64,000 nt of DNA. It comes from Sphingomonas gilva. GTDB taxonomy: Bacteria > Pseudomonadota > Alphaproteobacteria > Sphingomonadales > Sphingomonadaceae. The stretch spans positions 124,001-188,000 of the forward strand of contig NZ_QWLV01000005.1 of the NCBI RefSeq assembly GCF_003515075.1, read 5' to 3'. Below the pieces are notes generated by a model. That model was given only the letters and a program-made list of their open reading frames with translations, did not search any database and was not told where the DNA came from. The position numbers were made by a program, and so were the translations under genes. Within the stretch, counting starts at the first letter, position 1. Each line of letters begins with the position of its first letter. Positions 1 to 8,937 of this stretch are shown piece after piece.

Positions 1-108
1 CGTCACCGCCAGACCGGTCGCGGCGAAGGCGCGGTGCAGCGCGATCGCCGCCAGCCATAGCGGCGGGCCGCGCCCGACGATCGCCACGCTGCGGACGGGG
101 CGGGCCAT
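1..108 (-). CDS. flavin-dependent halogenase-like protein, N-terminus only (runs off the window)
   Basis: Only the first 36 codons are inside the window, starting from an ATG. They read MARPVRSVAIVGRGPPLWLAA, which resembles the N-terminal FAD-binding strand and glycine loop of tryptophan-halogenase-type flavoproteins (usually GGGTAGW), followed by an Ala-rich helix. The glycine loop is degenerate (GRGPPLW), so FAD binding may be altered. The start lies 2 bases after the stop of the complete halogenase gene upstream, on the same strand, so the two are probably co-transcribed with the TonB receptor. Sphingomonads often carry two or more such genes in tandem beside a TonB receptor. The family call is inferred from a short fragment. 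Confidence 0.6.
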   Translation of the reverse strand, partial: MARPVRSVAIVGRGPPLWLAAIALHRAFAATGLAVT

Positions 109-110
109 CG

Positions 111-1628
111 TCACGCGGGAAGCGGGTCCGCCGGGCAATAGCCGCGGACGAACTCGTCATGGCCGGGCATCGCCTGCACGCCCGCTTCGATATCCGCGCG
201 CAGCGATCTGAGCCGCTGAACCAGATCGGCCGATGGCAGGCGATCGGCCAGCCGGTCATGGCCTTGGGGAACGACATTCTGTCCGACGAACACAGCGTGC
301 CAGCTCGGCGCGCCGAACAGCCCGTCGCGATAGGTCGCGACATGGCCGCGATGACGGAAACGCTCGATCTTGGCCGTCAGCGTATCGGGCAGCGCCATTT
401 CCCGGCAGTGCCGCCACAGCTCGGAATCTTCGCGCTGGTTGGCGTGATAATGGAGGATCAGGAAATCGCGAATCCGGTCATATTCGACGTCGATCGTGCG
501 GTTGAACTCGGCGACGAGCGCAGGATCGGGACGGCGGCCGCCCGGCAGCAGCGTCAGCAAATAGATGATCCCCATCTGCACCAGGTAGATGCTGGTCGAT
601 TCGAGCGGCTCGAGGAAGCCGCTGGCCAGCCCGATCGCGACGCAATTATGCTTCCACGATAGCGCGCGCTTGCCCGCCTCGAAGCGCAGCACGCGCGGAG
701 ACGCCTGCGCCGCGCCGTCGAGATTGGCGAGCAGCGTCTCCGCCACCTCGTCGTCGCCGATATGCGCGCTCGAATAGACGATGCCGTTCCCCGTGCGGTG
801 CTGCAGCGGGATGCGCCACTGCCAGCCCGCCTTGCGTGCGGTCGATCGCGTATAGGGGGTAAAGGCGCCGGCGCGATCGCATGGAACCGCCTGGGCGCGG
901 TCGCACGGCAGCCACTCCGCCCAGCTTTCGAACGGCACGCCCAGCGTCTGGCCGATCAGCAGCGCCCTGAAGCCCGAGCAATCGACGAACAGGTCGCCCG
1001 CGATCACCGCGCCTGAGGCGAGCGCGACCGAGGCGATGCCGTCATCGCGCTCATCGCGCGCGACATCGACGATCCGCCCCTCGATCCGTTCGAGCCCGCG
1101 CGCCTCCGCCCAGCCACGCAGGAAGCGGGCGTAGAGGAAGGCGTCGAGATGATAGGCATAGGAATAGGCGGTGCGGATATCGGGCGCCCCGCCGCTCTCC
1201 GGCTTGGTGAAGCGATCTGCCTTCGCCGCGGCGATAGGAAAGCAATAGTCCGAAAGCGCCTCCGCATGGCCGGTCGCCCGCGCGCGCGACCAATATTGGA
1301 AGAAGTCGGCGTCGCCGATCGGCCGGCCGAAGGTGCCGAACGGATGGATATAGCTCTCGCCGGGCTTGCCCCAGCCGACGAACTCGATGCCCAGCTTGAA
1401 CGTCGCCTGCGTGGCCCGCATGAATGCGACCTCGTCGATGCCGACGAAATCGTTGAACTCTTTCATCTGTGGCAGCGTCGCCTCGCCGACGCCCACCGTG
1501 CCGATCTCGTCGGATTCGATCAGGCGAACGCGGTAGCGGCGGGGATCCAGCTTGGCGATCAGCGCCGCGGCGCACATCCAGCCGGAGGTGCCGCCGCCGA
1601 CGATGACGATATCAACCGGTTTGCTCAT
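111..1628 (-). CDS. tryptophan halogenase family flavoprotein
   Basis: 505 aa, typical length for flavin-dependent halogenases of the PrnA type, which use FADH2, O2 and halide to halogenate an aromatic ring. The FAD loop GGGTSGW is at residues 11-17. The family WxWxIP motif is present as WQWRIP at 268-273. Lys77 in TFKLGIEF aligns with the catalytic lysine of PrnA (K79), and the conserved C-terminal LEPLESTS segment is present. All hallmarks of an active halogenase are therefore visible, but the natural substrate is unknown. It lies 86 bp downstream of a TonB-dependent receptor gene on the same strand. Receptor plus halogenase pairs recur in Sphingomonas, Caulobacter and Xanthomonas loci, where the halogenase role is unproven. 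Confidence 0.88.
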   Translation of the reverse strand: MSKPVDIVIVGGGTSGWMCAAALIAKLDPRRYRVRLIESDEIGTVGVGEATLPQMKEFNDFVGIDEVAFMRATQATFKLGIEFVGWGKPGESYIHPFGTFGRPIGDADFFQYWSRARATGHAEALSDYCFPIAAAKADRFTKPESGGAPDIRTAYSYAYHLDAFLYARFLRGWAEARGLERIEGRIVDVARDERDDGIASVALASGAVIAGDLFVDCSGFRALLIGQTLGVPFESWAEWLPCDRAQAVPCDRAGAFTPYTRSTARKAGWQWRIPLQHRTGNGIVYSSAHIGDDEVAETLLANLDGAAQASPRVLRFEAGKRALSWKHNCVAIGLASGFLEPLESTSIYLVQMGIIYLLTLLPGGRRPDPALVAEFNRTIDVEYDRIRDFLILHYHANQREDSELWRHCREMALPDTLTAKIERFRHRGHVATYRDGLFGAPSWHAVFVGQNVVPQGHDRLADRLPSADLVQRLRSLRADIEAGVQAMPGHDEFVRGYCPADPLPA

Positions 1629-1714
1629 CCGCCGATCAGACTAGAGGCGCTGTCGCCATGGTAAAGGGGCTTGGCCGGAAGACGCTACGTCCCCCGGCCG
1701 CGCCCCCTTGGCCT

Positions 1715-4700
1715 TCACAACGTCACGCGGATGCCCGCCTGCACGCGCCGATCGTTCTTGAACCAGGACGCGGGCTTGAGCGTGCCGTCGCTGTCGATCT
1801 GCTGCTTCAACACCGTATCGGTGCCGAGCAGATTGCTGCCCTGTACGCTCAACTCCATCCAGTCGGTCACCCGGTAGCGGATCGAGGCGTCGAAGAAGCC
1901 CGCTGAATCCTGCCACATCGGCAGGCCCACGCAGCAATCGACCGCGGTGACGAGATATTCGGATCGCCAGTTATAGGCCGCGCGCACCGACAGCCGGCCC
2001 TTCTCGTACATGCCGATCAGGTTGAACGAATGGTCGGAAATGCCTTCCAGCGCGTTCGCCTTGACCGCCGTGGTGTCGTAGCTGACGCCGTTGCCGGCTG
2101 TGCCCGCGGCGGTCTCGCTGACCAGGTTGATGGTCTCGATCCCGTCATTGTCGACATAGGTGTAGTTGGCCTGCACGCCGAACCCGTCGAGCGGCGAGGG
2201 GAGGAAGTTGAAGAAGGTGCTGAAGGCGACCTCGACGCCCTTGATCTTGGCCCCGTCGCCATTGTCGGGGCGCTGCATCAGCACATCGCGGGTCACGCCA
2301 TTGTTGGTGACGGTCAGATTATAGGTGCCGAGCTGAATGTAGTTCTTGAAGTTCTTGTAGAACACGGTGCCGGTCAAGGAACCGGACGCATTGAAATAAT
2401 ATTCCAGCGTCAGGTCGAACTGGTCGGCCACGATCGGCTTCAGATACGGATTGCCCGCTCGGCCGGTATATTGGAAATCATAGGCGATCGCTTCGCCCGC
2501 GTCGTTATAGGTGATCAGTGGATTGTTGCGGTCGGCTAGGTTCGGTGCGACCCGGCTGACCGTTTCATAGTTGCGCAGCAACCCCAAGTCGGGCCGCGAC
2601 ATCGCACGCGAATAGGCGAAGCGACTGACCAGCTTGTCTGTCAGATCGAGCTTGAGATTGAAGCTGGGCAGCGCATTGAAATGCTCCACCCGGACCCTGC
2701 CCGGAATGACGGTGCCGTCGTTGAAGGCGATCTCGTCTGGCCCGGTAACGCAACCGGCGGTCGCGGTTGGATTTCCGTCGGGATCCTCCCCTCGCTGGCA
2801 AGACAGCGCAGCGGAATCGAAGGCGCTGGGGAACGTGAACGAACCGTCGGTTTTTTCGCGGGTCCAAACCAGCCGGATGCCAATATTGCCCGATATACCG
2901 ATATCGCCCATTCGCGCATTCGGCCCGCCGAATTTGAGCATGGCGTAGGTCGCCATGGTGCGCTCGCTGATTCGCAGCACCTCGCTCGGCAGGTAGCAGC
3001 CAAACTCGTCCGTCACGGATTCGCCTGCACGTCCCGGATTGCCCTGGCCTGAGCAGATCGGATAATATTCGCCGACACCGATCGACGGCCGGCCGAGCGC
3101 CGCAGCCAAATCTTCGCGATTCTCTAGCCTGTCCATGTTGAAGAACACGAAATCATTCACATTGAGCTGGTTGCCTGCGAAGAAATCGTCACTGAAGCCG
3201 GCCGTCTCGTAACTCCCGGACGGATAGATCGGGCGATCGATGTTGAAATAGGATGCCTGGGTATAGGTCCAGTTGTTGGCGATGTTCGCCCAGTTATACG
3301 CACCCCACTTCACTTCCTGGTCTCGGTCAGCATAGCGAACACCCATGCGGAGTGAATGGAGCCAATCCGAATCGAACTCGTAATCGGTATCCAGCCTCAG
3401 CGCGATTTCCTCGCCCTCGCTGTCCTCGGTATGATCGGTGACGGCGTAATAATGATAGTTGTTGGGATTGGCGATCCCGCCGCTCGAAAGATTGATGTTC
3501 TCACCGACGTCGGGAACGATCTCCAGGCGCGGATATTCGCCTGACAGGTCGACATAGGTGTTGGCGAACGTGCGCGTGGTGACAGAAGCGTTATAGTTCT
3601 TCACCTCCGACGTGACATATTGCACATCGAAGCGCAGCCCCAGACGGTCGCTCACGTCCCAACGGAAATTGGCGCCGATATCCTGGGTATATTGCTTGTT
3701 GCGAAGCGCGTTCGAAGCCGCATCGATCTGCGGCGCGCGCCGTTGCCCTTGGGTACAGGTCGTTTCCCAGGTATAGCAACGGTTGAAGAACGCCTCGCCA
3801 TCCTCGTTCACGCCGAGGCCAAGATTGGCGTCGCCTTCGCCGACATAGGGGCGGATGGGCGACCACCATCCGGTGAGGAAATTGCCCTCGTCGTCAAAGG
3901 TGAACGGATCGGTGCCCGTCAGAGGCGCGATCAGCGTCGGGTCGGTGACCACATAGTCGGTCGGCAGCCCGAACAGGTCGAACGCGCTTGAGTAGACTGA
4001 CCGCTCGCGCCAGCTGTTGTCGTATTGAGAGCGATTATATTGAAGCGACAGCTCCTTGCCGCCGTCGTTGGAGCGCCACTGCGCCGCGGCGGAAATGCCG
4101 TAGCGCTTCCTGTCGTACAGATTGTCGCGCATCCAGATGCCGCTAGGGATATATTGCTGCCCGGGTCCGAAGACATAGGTGGTGTTGCCCTCCGCGTCGG
4201 TCCCTTCGGGCAGGTCGAAAATGCCCATGCGGTTGAACTGCACGCCCTGGCTGCCGGTCTTCACCTGCGAATAGGCGCCGTTCAGCATCACGCCGAACTC
4301 GCCCATGTCTGTCTCGAACCGTTTCGAGAAAATGCCGGAAAAGGCCGGCGTCGCTTCCTCCGCGATGTCGCCGTAGCTGAGATCGGCGGAGACGGAGAAC
4401 AGGTCCTTCTGGTCGAAGGGCAGGCGCGTGCGCAGGTTGATCGTGCCGGCGATGCCGCCCTCGATCAGCTCGGCGGTCTGGTTCTTGTACGTGTCGACGC
4501 CGGCGAGCAGCTCGGGCGAGATGTCCGAATAGGAAAGCCCGCGGCTGGAATTGGCGGAAAAGGTGTCGCGCCCGTTGAACTCGGAGCGGACCTGGGGAAG
4601 CCCGCGGACGATCACGCCCGAAGGTTCGGCGGAGAAGTGCGAGGTGTCGTCGGTGCCGGCGAAGCGGCTGACGGTGATGCCCGCCACGCGCTGCAGCGCC

Positions 4701-5002
4701 TCCGCGACCGACTTGTCGGGGAAGGACCCGATCTCGTCCGCCGTCAGCGAATCGACCACCGTGTCCGCATTGCGTTTACGCGCCTGCGCCGATTCCAGGT
4801 TCTGCCGAATACCCATGACGATGATGTCGTCGGGGGTCTGGTCGTCCTCGGCCGGCGCTTCCTGAATGCCGGGCGCCTGCGGGTCGGCTTCGGTCTCTTG
4901 CGCCGCGGCGGGCGCCGCGACCATTGCCAGCATGGCCGCGCCGCACACCCCGCTCATCAGCCTGGCCCGTTTGAAAGGTGACGTTTCCCCACAACGCTTC
5001 AT
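1715..5002 (-). CDS. TonB-dependent receptor
   Basis: 1095 aa outer-membrane receptor. The N-terminus has a basic segment, then a hydrophobic signal ending near AAPAAAQE. A TonB-box-like stretch (DDIIVMGIRQNLESA) leads into the plug, with the sphingomonad hallmark DSLTADEIGSFPDKSVAEALQRVAGI. The rest is a long 22-strand-type barrel rich in aromatic and Asn residues. The last residue is Leu, whereas most barrels end in Phe or Trp. The start ATG follows AGGGAG. The halogenase genes lie directly downstream on the same strand. This receptor subtype usually imports oligosaccharides or other large solutes, but the substrate cannot be read from sequence. A 16 bp palindrome lies about 53-68 bp upstream of the start. 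Confidence 0.93.
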   Translation of the reverse strand: MKRCGETSPFKRARLMSGVCGAAMLAMVAAPAAAQETEADPQAPGIQEAPAEDDQTPDDIIVMGIRQNLESAQARKRNADTVVDSLTADEIGSFPDKSVAEALQRVAGITVSRFAGTDDTSHFSAEPSGVIVRGLPQVRSEFNGRDTFSANSSRGLSYSDISPELLAGVDTYKNQTAELIEGGIAGTINLRTRLPFDQKDLFSVSADLSYGDIAEEATPAFSGIFSKRFETDMGEFGVMLNGAYSQVKTGSQGVQFNRMGIFDLPEGTDAEGNTTYVFGPGQQYIPSGIWMRDNLYDRKRYGISAAAQWRSNDGGKELSLQYNRSQYDNSWRERSVYSSAFDLFGLPTDYVVTDPTLIAPLTGTDPFTFDDEGNFLTGWWSPIRPYVGEGDANLGLGVNEDGEAFFNRCYTWETTCTQGQRRAPQIDAASNALRNKQYTQDIGANFRWDVSDRLGLRFDVQYVTSEVKNYNASVTTRTFANTYVDLSGEYPRLEIVPDVGENINLSSGGIANPNNYHYYAVTDHTEDSEGEEIALRLDTDYEFDSDWLHSLRMGVRYADRDQEVKWGAYNWANIANNWTYTQASYFNIDRPIYPSGSYETAGFSDDFFAGNQLNVNDFVFFNMDRLENREDLAAALGRPSIGVGEYYPICSGQGNPGRAGESVTDEFGCYLPSEVLRISERTMATYAMLKFGGPNARMGDIGISGNIGIRLVWTREKTDGSFTFPSAFDSAALSCQRGEDPDGNPTATAGCVTGPDEIAFNDGTVIPGRVRVEHFNALPSFNLKLDLTDKLVSRFAYSRAMSRPDLGLLRNYETVSRVAPNLADRNNPLITYNDAGEAIAYDFQYTGRAGNPYLKPIVADQFDLTLEYYFNASGSLTGTVFYKNFKNYIQLGTYNLTVTNNGVTRDVLMQRPDNGDGAKIKGVEVAFSTFFNFLPSPLDGFGVQANYTYVDNDGIETINLVSETAAGTAGNGVSYDTTAVKANALEGISDHSFNLIGMYEKGRLSVRAAYNWRSEYLVTAVDCCVGLPMWQDSAGFFDASIRYRVTDWMELSVQGSNLLGTDTVLKQQIDSDGTLKPASWFKNDRRVQAGIRVTL

Positions 5003-5054
5003 GTGCCGCTGCTCCCTAGCTCTTTCTATTTCGGGCCCCCGCCCGGCACGAGCG

Positions 5055-5070
5055 ATTGGTTATGACCAAT
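5055..5070. promoter_or_regulatory. candidate operator palindrome between the TonB receptor and acyltransferase genes
   Basis: ATTGGTTATGACCAAT: 6 bp perfect arms with a 4 bp spacer, in the 177 bp divergent region between the receptor (start at 5002) and the acyltransferase (start near 5180). It sits where a regulator could control the receptor promoter. The flanking DNA is AT-richer than the surroundings. No regulator gene is adjacent, so function is inference. Confidence 0.3.
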
Positions 5071-5179
5071 TCGCCTTTGGCACTTTCCAATAGACTACAA
5101 ACTTCTTACAGTGTCTATCATAAAATTGCTGTGCGGCGGGACGCGCTGTATCGGGATTGCGCAACGTACGGGGGATGCG

Positions 5180-6304
5180 GTGGCGGATTACAATCGGGGC
5201 CGATTGGTATCGCTCGACGCGCTGCGCGGTCTGGCGGTGATGGGAATGATCCTGGTCAACTCGGCCGCCGGCATGTTCTACGGTCAGCAGGCAACGGTCT
5301 ATTCGACCCTGCTGCACGCGAGCTGGCAGGGATTGACCCTGGCCGACACGGTATTTCCAGCGTTCCTGATGATGGTCGGCGTCTCCATCCCGATGGCGCT
5401 TGCCCGCGCCAAAACGGGTGGCGGGCTGGACCGCGCACAGGCGGAGCGGATCGGCGGGCGAACCATCCGGCTGTTCGTGCTCGGCTTCCTGTTGTCCAAC
5501 ATCTACTGGTTCGCCGACTTCGAATCCGGCGAATGGCGGCTGTGGGGCGTGCTGCAGCGCATCGCGCTGGTGTACGGCGCGTGCGCCGCGCTGTTTCTCG
5601 TCGCCGGAGCGCGTGCCCGGATCGTCCTCATAGTCGCAGTGCTCGTGCTGTATTGGCCGCTCACGCTGGTTCCCGCGCTGGACGGCCTGCCCAACGACAT
5701 ATGGCAGCGCGGCCATAACTTCGTCGCCTCGGTCGATCGCGTGCTGCTGGGCGCCGGCGGGCATAATTATGTGAAGGGCCCCGAGGGTTACGACCCTGAA
5801 GGGCTGCTCGGCACGCTTCCCGCCATCGCGCACGGCCTGATCGGCGTCGCGCTCGGCGAATATCTGATGCGCCGCGAGCGCCGCTTCGCCGCCATGCTCG
5901 CCGCGGCTGGCGCGGCGATGTTCGCCCTGGGGCTGGTGTGGGGTCTGGCGTTCCCGATCATCAAGGACATCTGGTCCAGCAGCTTCGTCCTCGTCACCTG
6001 CGGGCTGACGACGCTGGCGCTGGTGGGGTTGCACGTCCTGCTCGACGGCCGCGGCCCGGAAAAGGCCGATTGCTTTCCCGTGAGCGTGGCGACGGCCTTC
6101 GGATCGAACGCGATCGCCGCCTATGTGCTGCACATGGTGACCGGCAGCCTGCTCGGCTGGGATCTGCTGCTCGCGCCCTATCGATGGATGCTCGGCTGGG
6201 CGCCGCCCGCCATCGCATCGCTCGCGCCGGTACTGATCTACATGGCGCTCCTCTGGGCCTTCGTCGCCTGGTTGCGCCGCAACGGCTGGATCATCAAGAT
6301 TTGA
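5180..6304 (+). CDS. YeiB/NagX-type membrane acyltransferase (heparan-alpha-glucosaminide N-acetyltransferase-like)
   Basis: About 374 aa from a GTG at 5180 preceded by GGGGGA. The frame is open back to an ATG at 5111, but that adds 23 residues before the conserved start. The family signature RLVSLDALRGLAVMGMI is at the N-terminus, followed by PAFLMMVGVSIPMAL, a loop with GTLPAIAHGLIGVALGEYL, and about ten hydrophobic helices. Relatives include NagX and human HGSNAT, which move acetyl groups across a membrane onto amino sugars. It is followed 25 bp later by a secreted protein and a GH5 glycosidase on the same strand, which suggests a role in modifying or using a polysaccharide. The acceptor is unknown. 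Confidence 0.8.
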   Translation: MADYNRGRLVSLDALRGLAVMGMILVNSAAGMFYGQQATVYSTLLHASWQGLTLADTVFPAFLMMVGVSIPMALARAKTGGGLDRAQAERIGGRTIRLFVLGFLLSNIYWFADFESGEWRLWGVLQRIALVYGACAALFLVAGARARIVLIVAVLVLYWPLTLVPALDGLPNDIWQRGHNFVASVDRVLLGAGGHNYVKGPEGYDPEGLLGTLPAIAHGLIGVALGEYLMRRERRFAAMLAAAGAAMFALGLVWGLAFPIIKDIWSSSFVLVTCGLTTLALVGLHVLLDGRGPEKADCFPVSVATAFGSNAIAAYVLHMVTGSLLGWDLLLAPYRWMLGWAPPAIASLAPVLIYMALLWAFVAWLRRNGWIIKI

Positions 6305-6329
6305 GGGGAACGGGCAGGGGAGGCTCACA

Positions 6330-6857
6330 ATGATTCGATCGGCCATTCTTGTGCTGGCGATGCTGGCGTCCGCACCGGTCGCGCTGTCGGCGCAATCGGA
6401 GACGATGCTCAACACGCCGTCGGTGGAAAGCTGGAACGTCTACGGTGCGGGCCAGACGCACAAGCTGCGCAAGGACGATAATGTGCAGGGCGGCGGCGCG
6501 ATGCGGATCGACGTCGCCAAGGCGCAGGCGAACGTCTGGGATGTCGGCGCATCGACCCCGATCAGCGGCGCCATCGCCAAGGGCGACCGTCTCGTCGTCG
6601 CCTTCTGGGCGAGGCTCGAATCGGGAGGCACGGGCGGCAGCGCCGAGATCCCGACGATCCTCCAGGTGGCGAGCCCGCCTTACGCGCCGATCGTCGCGGG
6701 CAGCGTGACGCTTGGCGGCGAATGGAAGCTGGTCAGCATCACCGGCACCGCGGCGGCGGATCACGCCGCCGGATCGACCAATGTCGCCTTGCAGCTCGGC
6801 GGCGCCGCGCAGAAGATCGATCTCGGGCCCGCCTTCGTGATGAAACTGGCGAAATGA
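6330..6857 (+). CDS. secreted carbohydrate-binding-like (jelly-roll) protein
   Basis: 175 aa with a clear Sec signal peptide (LVLAMLASAPVALSAQ, cleavage after AQS or nearby), start after GGGAGG. The mature part (VESWNVYGAGQTHKL..., AFWARLESG..., GGEWKLVSITG) has the pattern of CBM4/9/22-like beta-sandwich domains: an ordered series of beta strands with a W and an FWAR strand. Its stop overlaps the next gene's start (ATGA), so it is translationally coupled to a GH5 glycosidase and may help it bind its glycan. The fold assignment is inference; sequence similarity to characterised binding modules is weak by eye. Confidence 0.65.
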   Translation: MIRSAILVLAMLASAPVALSAQSETMLNTPSVESWNVYGAGQTHKLRKDDNVQGGGAMRIDVAKAQANVWDVGASTPISGAIAKGDRLVVAFWARLESGGTGGSAEIPTILQVASPPYAPIVAGSVTLGGEWKLVSITGTAAADHAAGSTNVALQLGGAAQKIDLGPAFVMKLAK

Positions 6858-7837
6858 CGATGCTTTCCCGCCGCGCGCTGCTCGGATCGGCGCTCGCGCT
6901 TTCCACTCTGGCGACGCCGCTGCGCGCATCCGGAAAGTCGCCGGTCGAGCGGCACGGGCGGCTGCGCGTGCAAGGCAATCGCATCGTCGGCGATCATGGC
7001 CGGCCGGTCCAGCTCGGCGGGATGTCGCTGTTCTGGAGCCAGTGGATGGGGCAATTCTACAATGCCGATGCCGTCCGCTGGCTTCGCGACGACTGGAACA
7101 TCTCCGTCGTCCGCGCCGCGATGGCAGTGCATCAGGGCGGCTACATGACCAACCCCTCCCGCGAGCGCGCCAAGGTGGAGGCGGTGATCGAAGCCGCCGT
7201 TGAACTCGGCGTCTACGTCATCGTCGATTGGCATGCCCACCAGCCGGAGCCAGAGGCGGCGGCGGATTTCTTCGCATCGATCGCGACCAGATATGGCGGC
7301 CATCCCAACATCATCTACGAACCCTATAACGAGCCGTTGCCCGAACATGGGTGGAAGACCGTCCTCATGCCCTACCATCAGGCCGTGGCCGCGCGCATCC
7401 GCGCCGCCGACCCCGACAATCTGATCGTCGCCGGCACGCGCAGCTGGTCGCAGGAAGTGGACGAGGCGGCCGCCGACCCGCTGGGCGACGCCAACACCGC
7501 TTACACATTGCATTTCTATGCCGGTTCGCACGGCCAGCACTTGCGCGACAAGGCGCAGAAGGCCCTCGATCGCGGCGTCGCGCTGTTCGTCACCGAATGG
7601 GGAACGAGCGAGGCGACCGGCGACGACCGGCTGGCCTGGAACGAAAGCCGCGAATGGCTCGATTTTTTGAACGAGCGGAGCATCAGTCACGCCAACTGGT
7701 CGATTGCCGACAAGGATGAGACATCCGCGGCGTTGCTCCCGGGCGCGGCGGCAAAGGGAGGCTGGAAGGACGAGGCATTGTCGCCATCGGGCCGCCTCGT
7801 GCGCGAAATGCTGCGTCGTCGGAGTGCGATCGGTTAG
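6854..7837 (+). CDS. glycoside hydrolase family 5 protein (endoglucanase-like)
   Basis: 327 aa from the ATG at 6854 that overlaps the upstream stop (ATGA). The N-terminus SRRALLGSALALS fits a Tat-type signal. GH5 landmarks are clear: VVRAAM on strand 3, DWHAHQ, the acid/base Glu160 in YEPYNEP, LHFYAGSH, and the nucleophile Glu248 in FVTEWGTSE, which is the right order and spacing for a TIM-barrel retaining beta-glycanase (Cel5-like). It is a lone catalytic domain. It ends convergently with the radical SAM gene, their stops overlapping by 4 bases. The substrate is probably a beta-1,4-glucan or related glycan, not proven. Confidence 0.9.
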   Translation: MTMLSRRALLGSALALSTLATPLRASGKSPVERHGRLRVQGNRIVGDHGRPVQLGGMSLFWSQWMGQFYNADAVRWLRDDWNISVVRAAMAVHQGGYMTNPSRERAKVEAVIEAAVELGVYVIVDWHAHQPEPEAAADFFASIATRYGGHPNIIYEPYNEPLPEHGWKTVLMPYHQAVAARIRAADPDNLIVAGTRSWSQEVDEAAADPLGDANTAYTLHFYAGSHGQHLRDKAQKALDRGVALFVTEWGTSEATGDDRLAWNESREWLDFLNERSISHANWSIADKDETSAALLPGAAAKGGWKDEALSPSGRLVREMLRRRSAIG

Positions 7838-8913
7838 AACAATTCTCCCTGCGGCCCGCTCGGCTTGCGGAACAGGTCGGTCCTCAGCCGCATCTTCTCG
7901 CTGTTGCGTTCGATGCCATGCTTCCGGCGCGCGATCAGGAAGCGTGTGCGCAGCAGGTCCGCCCAAGGGCCGGACCCGCGCATGCGGGTGAAGTAGCCGG
8001 GATCATTGTCCTTGCCCTCGCGCAGCGACTGGATGGTGGCCATCACCTTGCCCGCGCGTTCGGGAAAATGCGCGTCCAACCAGGCGCGGAACAGCGGCGC
8101 GACCTCCCAGGGCAGCCGCACCGGGATGAAGGAGACGCCGATCGCCCCGGCCTCCGCCGCGCGGCCGACGATTGCCTCCACCTCGTGATCGGTGATCGCG
8201 GGGATCACCGGAGCCATGTTGACGAAGGTCGGGATGCCCGCATCGGCCAGCCGCCGCACCGCGGTCAGCCGGCGTTCGGGATGCGGCGCGCGCGGCTCGA
8301 GCGTCATCGCGATCCGCGTGTCGAGCGATGTGACGGAGATCGCCACCCCCGCCAGCCCCTTGGCCGCCATCGGCGCCAGCAGATCGATATCGCGCACCAC
8401 CCGGTCCGACTTGGTGGTGATGACGACGGGATGATCGCATTCGGCGAGCACCTCCAGCACGCCGCGCGTCACGCGCCACTTGCCCTCGATCGGCTGATAG
8501 GGATCGGTGTTGGTCCCCATCGCCATCGGCGTGCACGTATATGAGGGCTTGGCGAGCTCCGCCCGCAACAGTTCGGCGGCGTCGGGCTTGGCGAACAGCC
8601 TGGTCTCGAAATCGAGCCCCGGCGACAGATCGTGAAACGCGTGCGTCGGCCGCGCGAAGCAATAGACGCAGCCATGTTCGCAGCCGCGATAGGGATTGAT
8701 CGACCGATCGAACGGCAGGTCCGGCGACTGATTGCGCGCGATGATCGTTTTCGGTCGCTCGACCGTCACGGTGGTCCGCAGCGGCGGCGGCGCGCCATCG
8801 ATCCCCTCGCGCGCGTCAAGCCAGTCGCCATCGGCCTCGCGCGCGGCGAGATTGAAGCGGTCGCTCAGCATGTTGAGCGTCGCGCCGCGCGCCGGCCGTC
8901 TCGTCTGGACCAT
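7834..8913 (-). CDS. PA0069 family radical SAM protein (SplB-related)
   Basis: 359 aa. The radical SAM cluster motif is C78-E-H-G-C82-V-Y-C85 within NPYRGCEHGCVYCFARPTH, the signature shared by PA0069/Rv2578c proteins and related to spore photoproduct lyase. The SAM-binding region MGTNTDPYQPIE follows, then FVNMAPVIPAITDHE and the C-terminal FTRMRGSGPWADLLRTRF. The biochemical role is unknown; the SplB relation suggests DNA lesion chemistry. This is supported here by a perfect GTTC-N7-GTTC box 25 bases upstream of the start codon. From memory, the Pseudomonas aeruginosa homologue PA0069 belongs to the LexA regulon. Single-gene unit, divergent from the YbjN gene. Confidence 0.9.
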   Translation of the reverse strand: MVQTRRPARGATLNMLSDRFNLAAREADGDWLDAREGIDGAPPPLRTTVTVERPKTIIARNQSPDLPFDRSINPYRGCEHGCVYCFARPTHAFHDLSPGLDFETRLFAKPDAAELLRAELAKPSYTCTPMAMGTNTDPYQPIEGKWRVTRGVLEVLAECDHPVVITTKSDRVVRDIDLLAPMAAKGLAGVAISVTSLDTRIAMTLEPRAPHPERRLTAVRRLADAGIPTFVNMAPVIPAITDHEVEAIVGRAAEAGAIGVSFIPVRLPWEVAPLFRAWLDAHFPERAGKVMATIQSLREGKDNDPGYFTRMRGSGPWADLLRTRFLIARRKHGIERNSEKMRLRTDLFRKPSGPQGELF

Positions 8914-8937
8914 GAACCAGCGATAGACCCATCTCTA

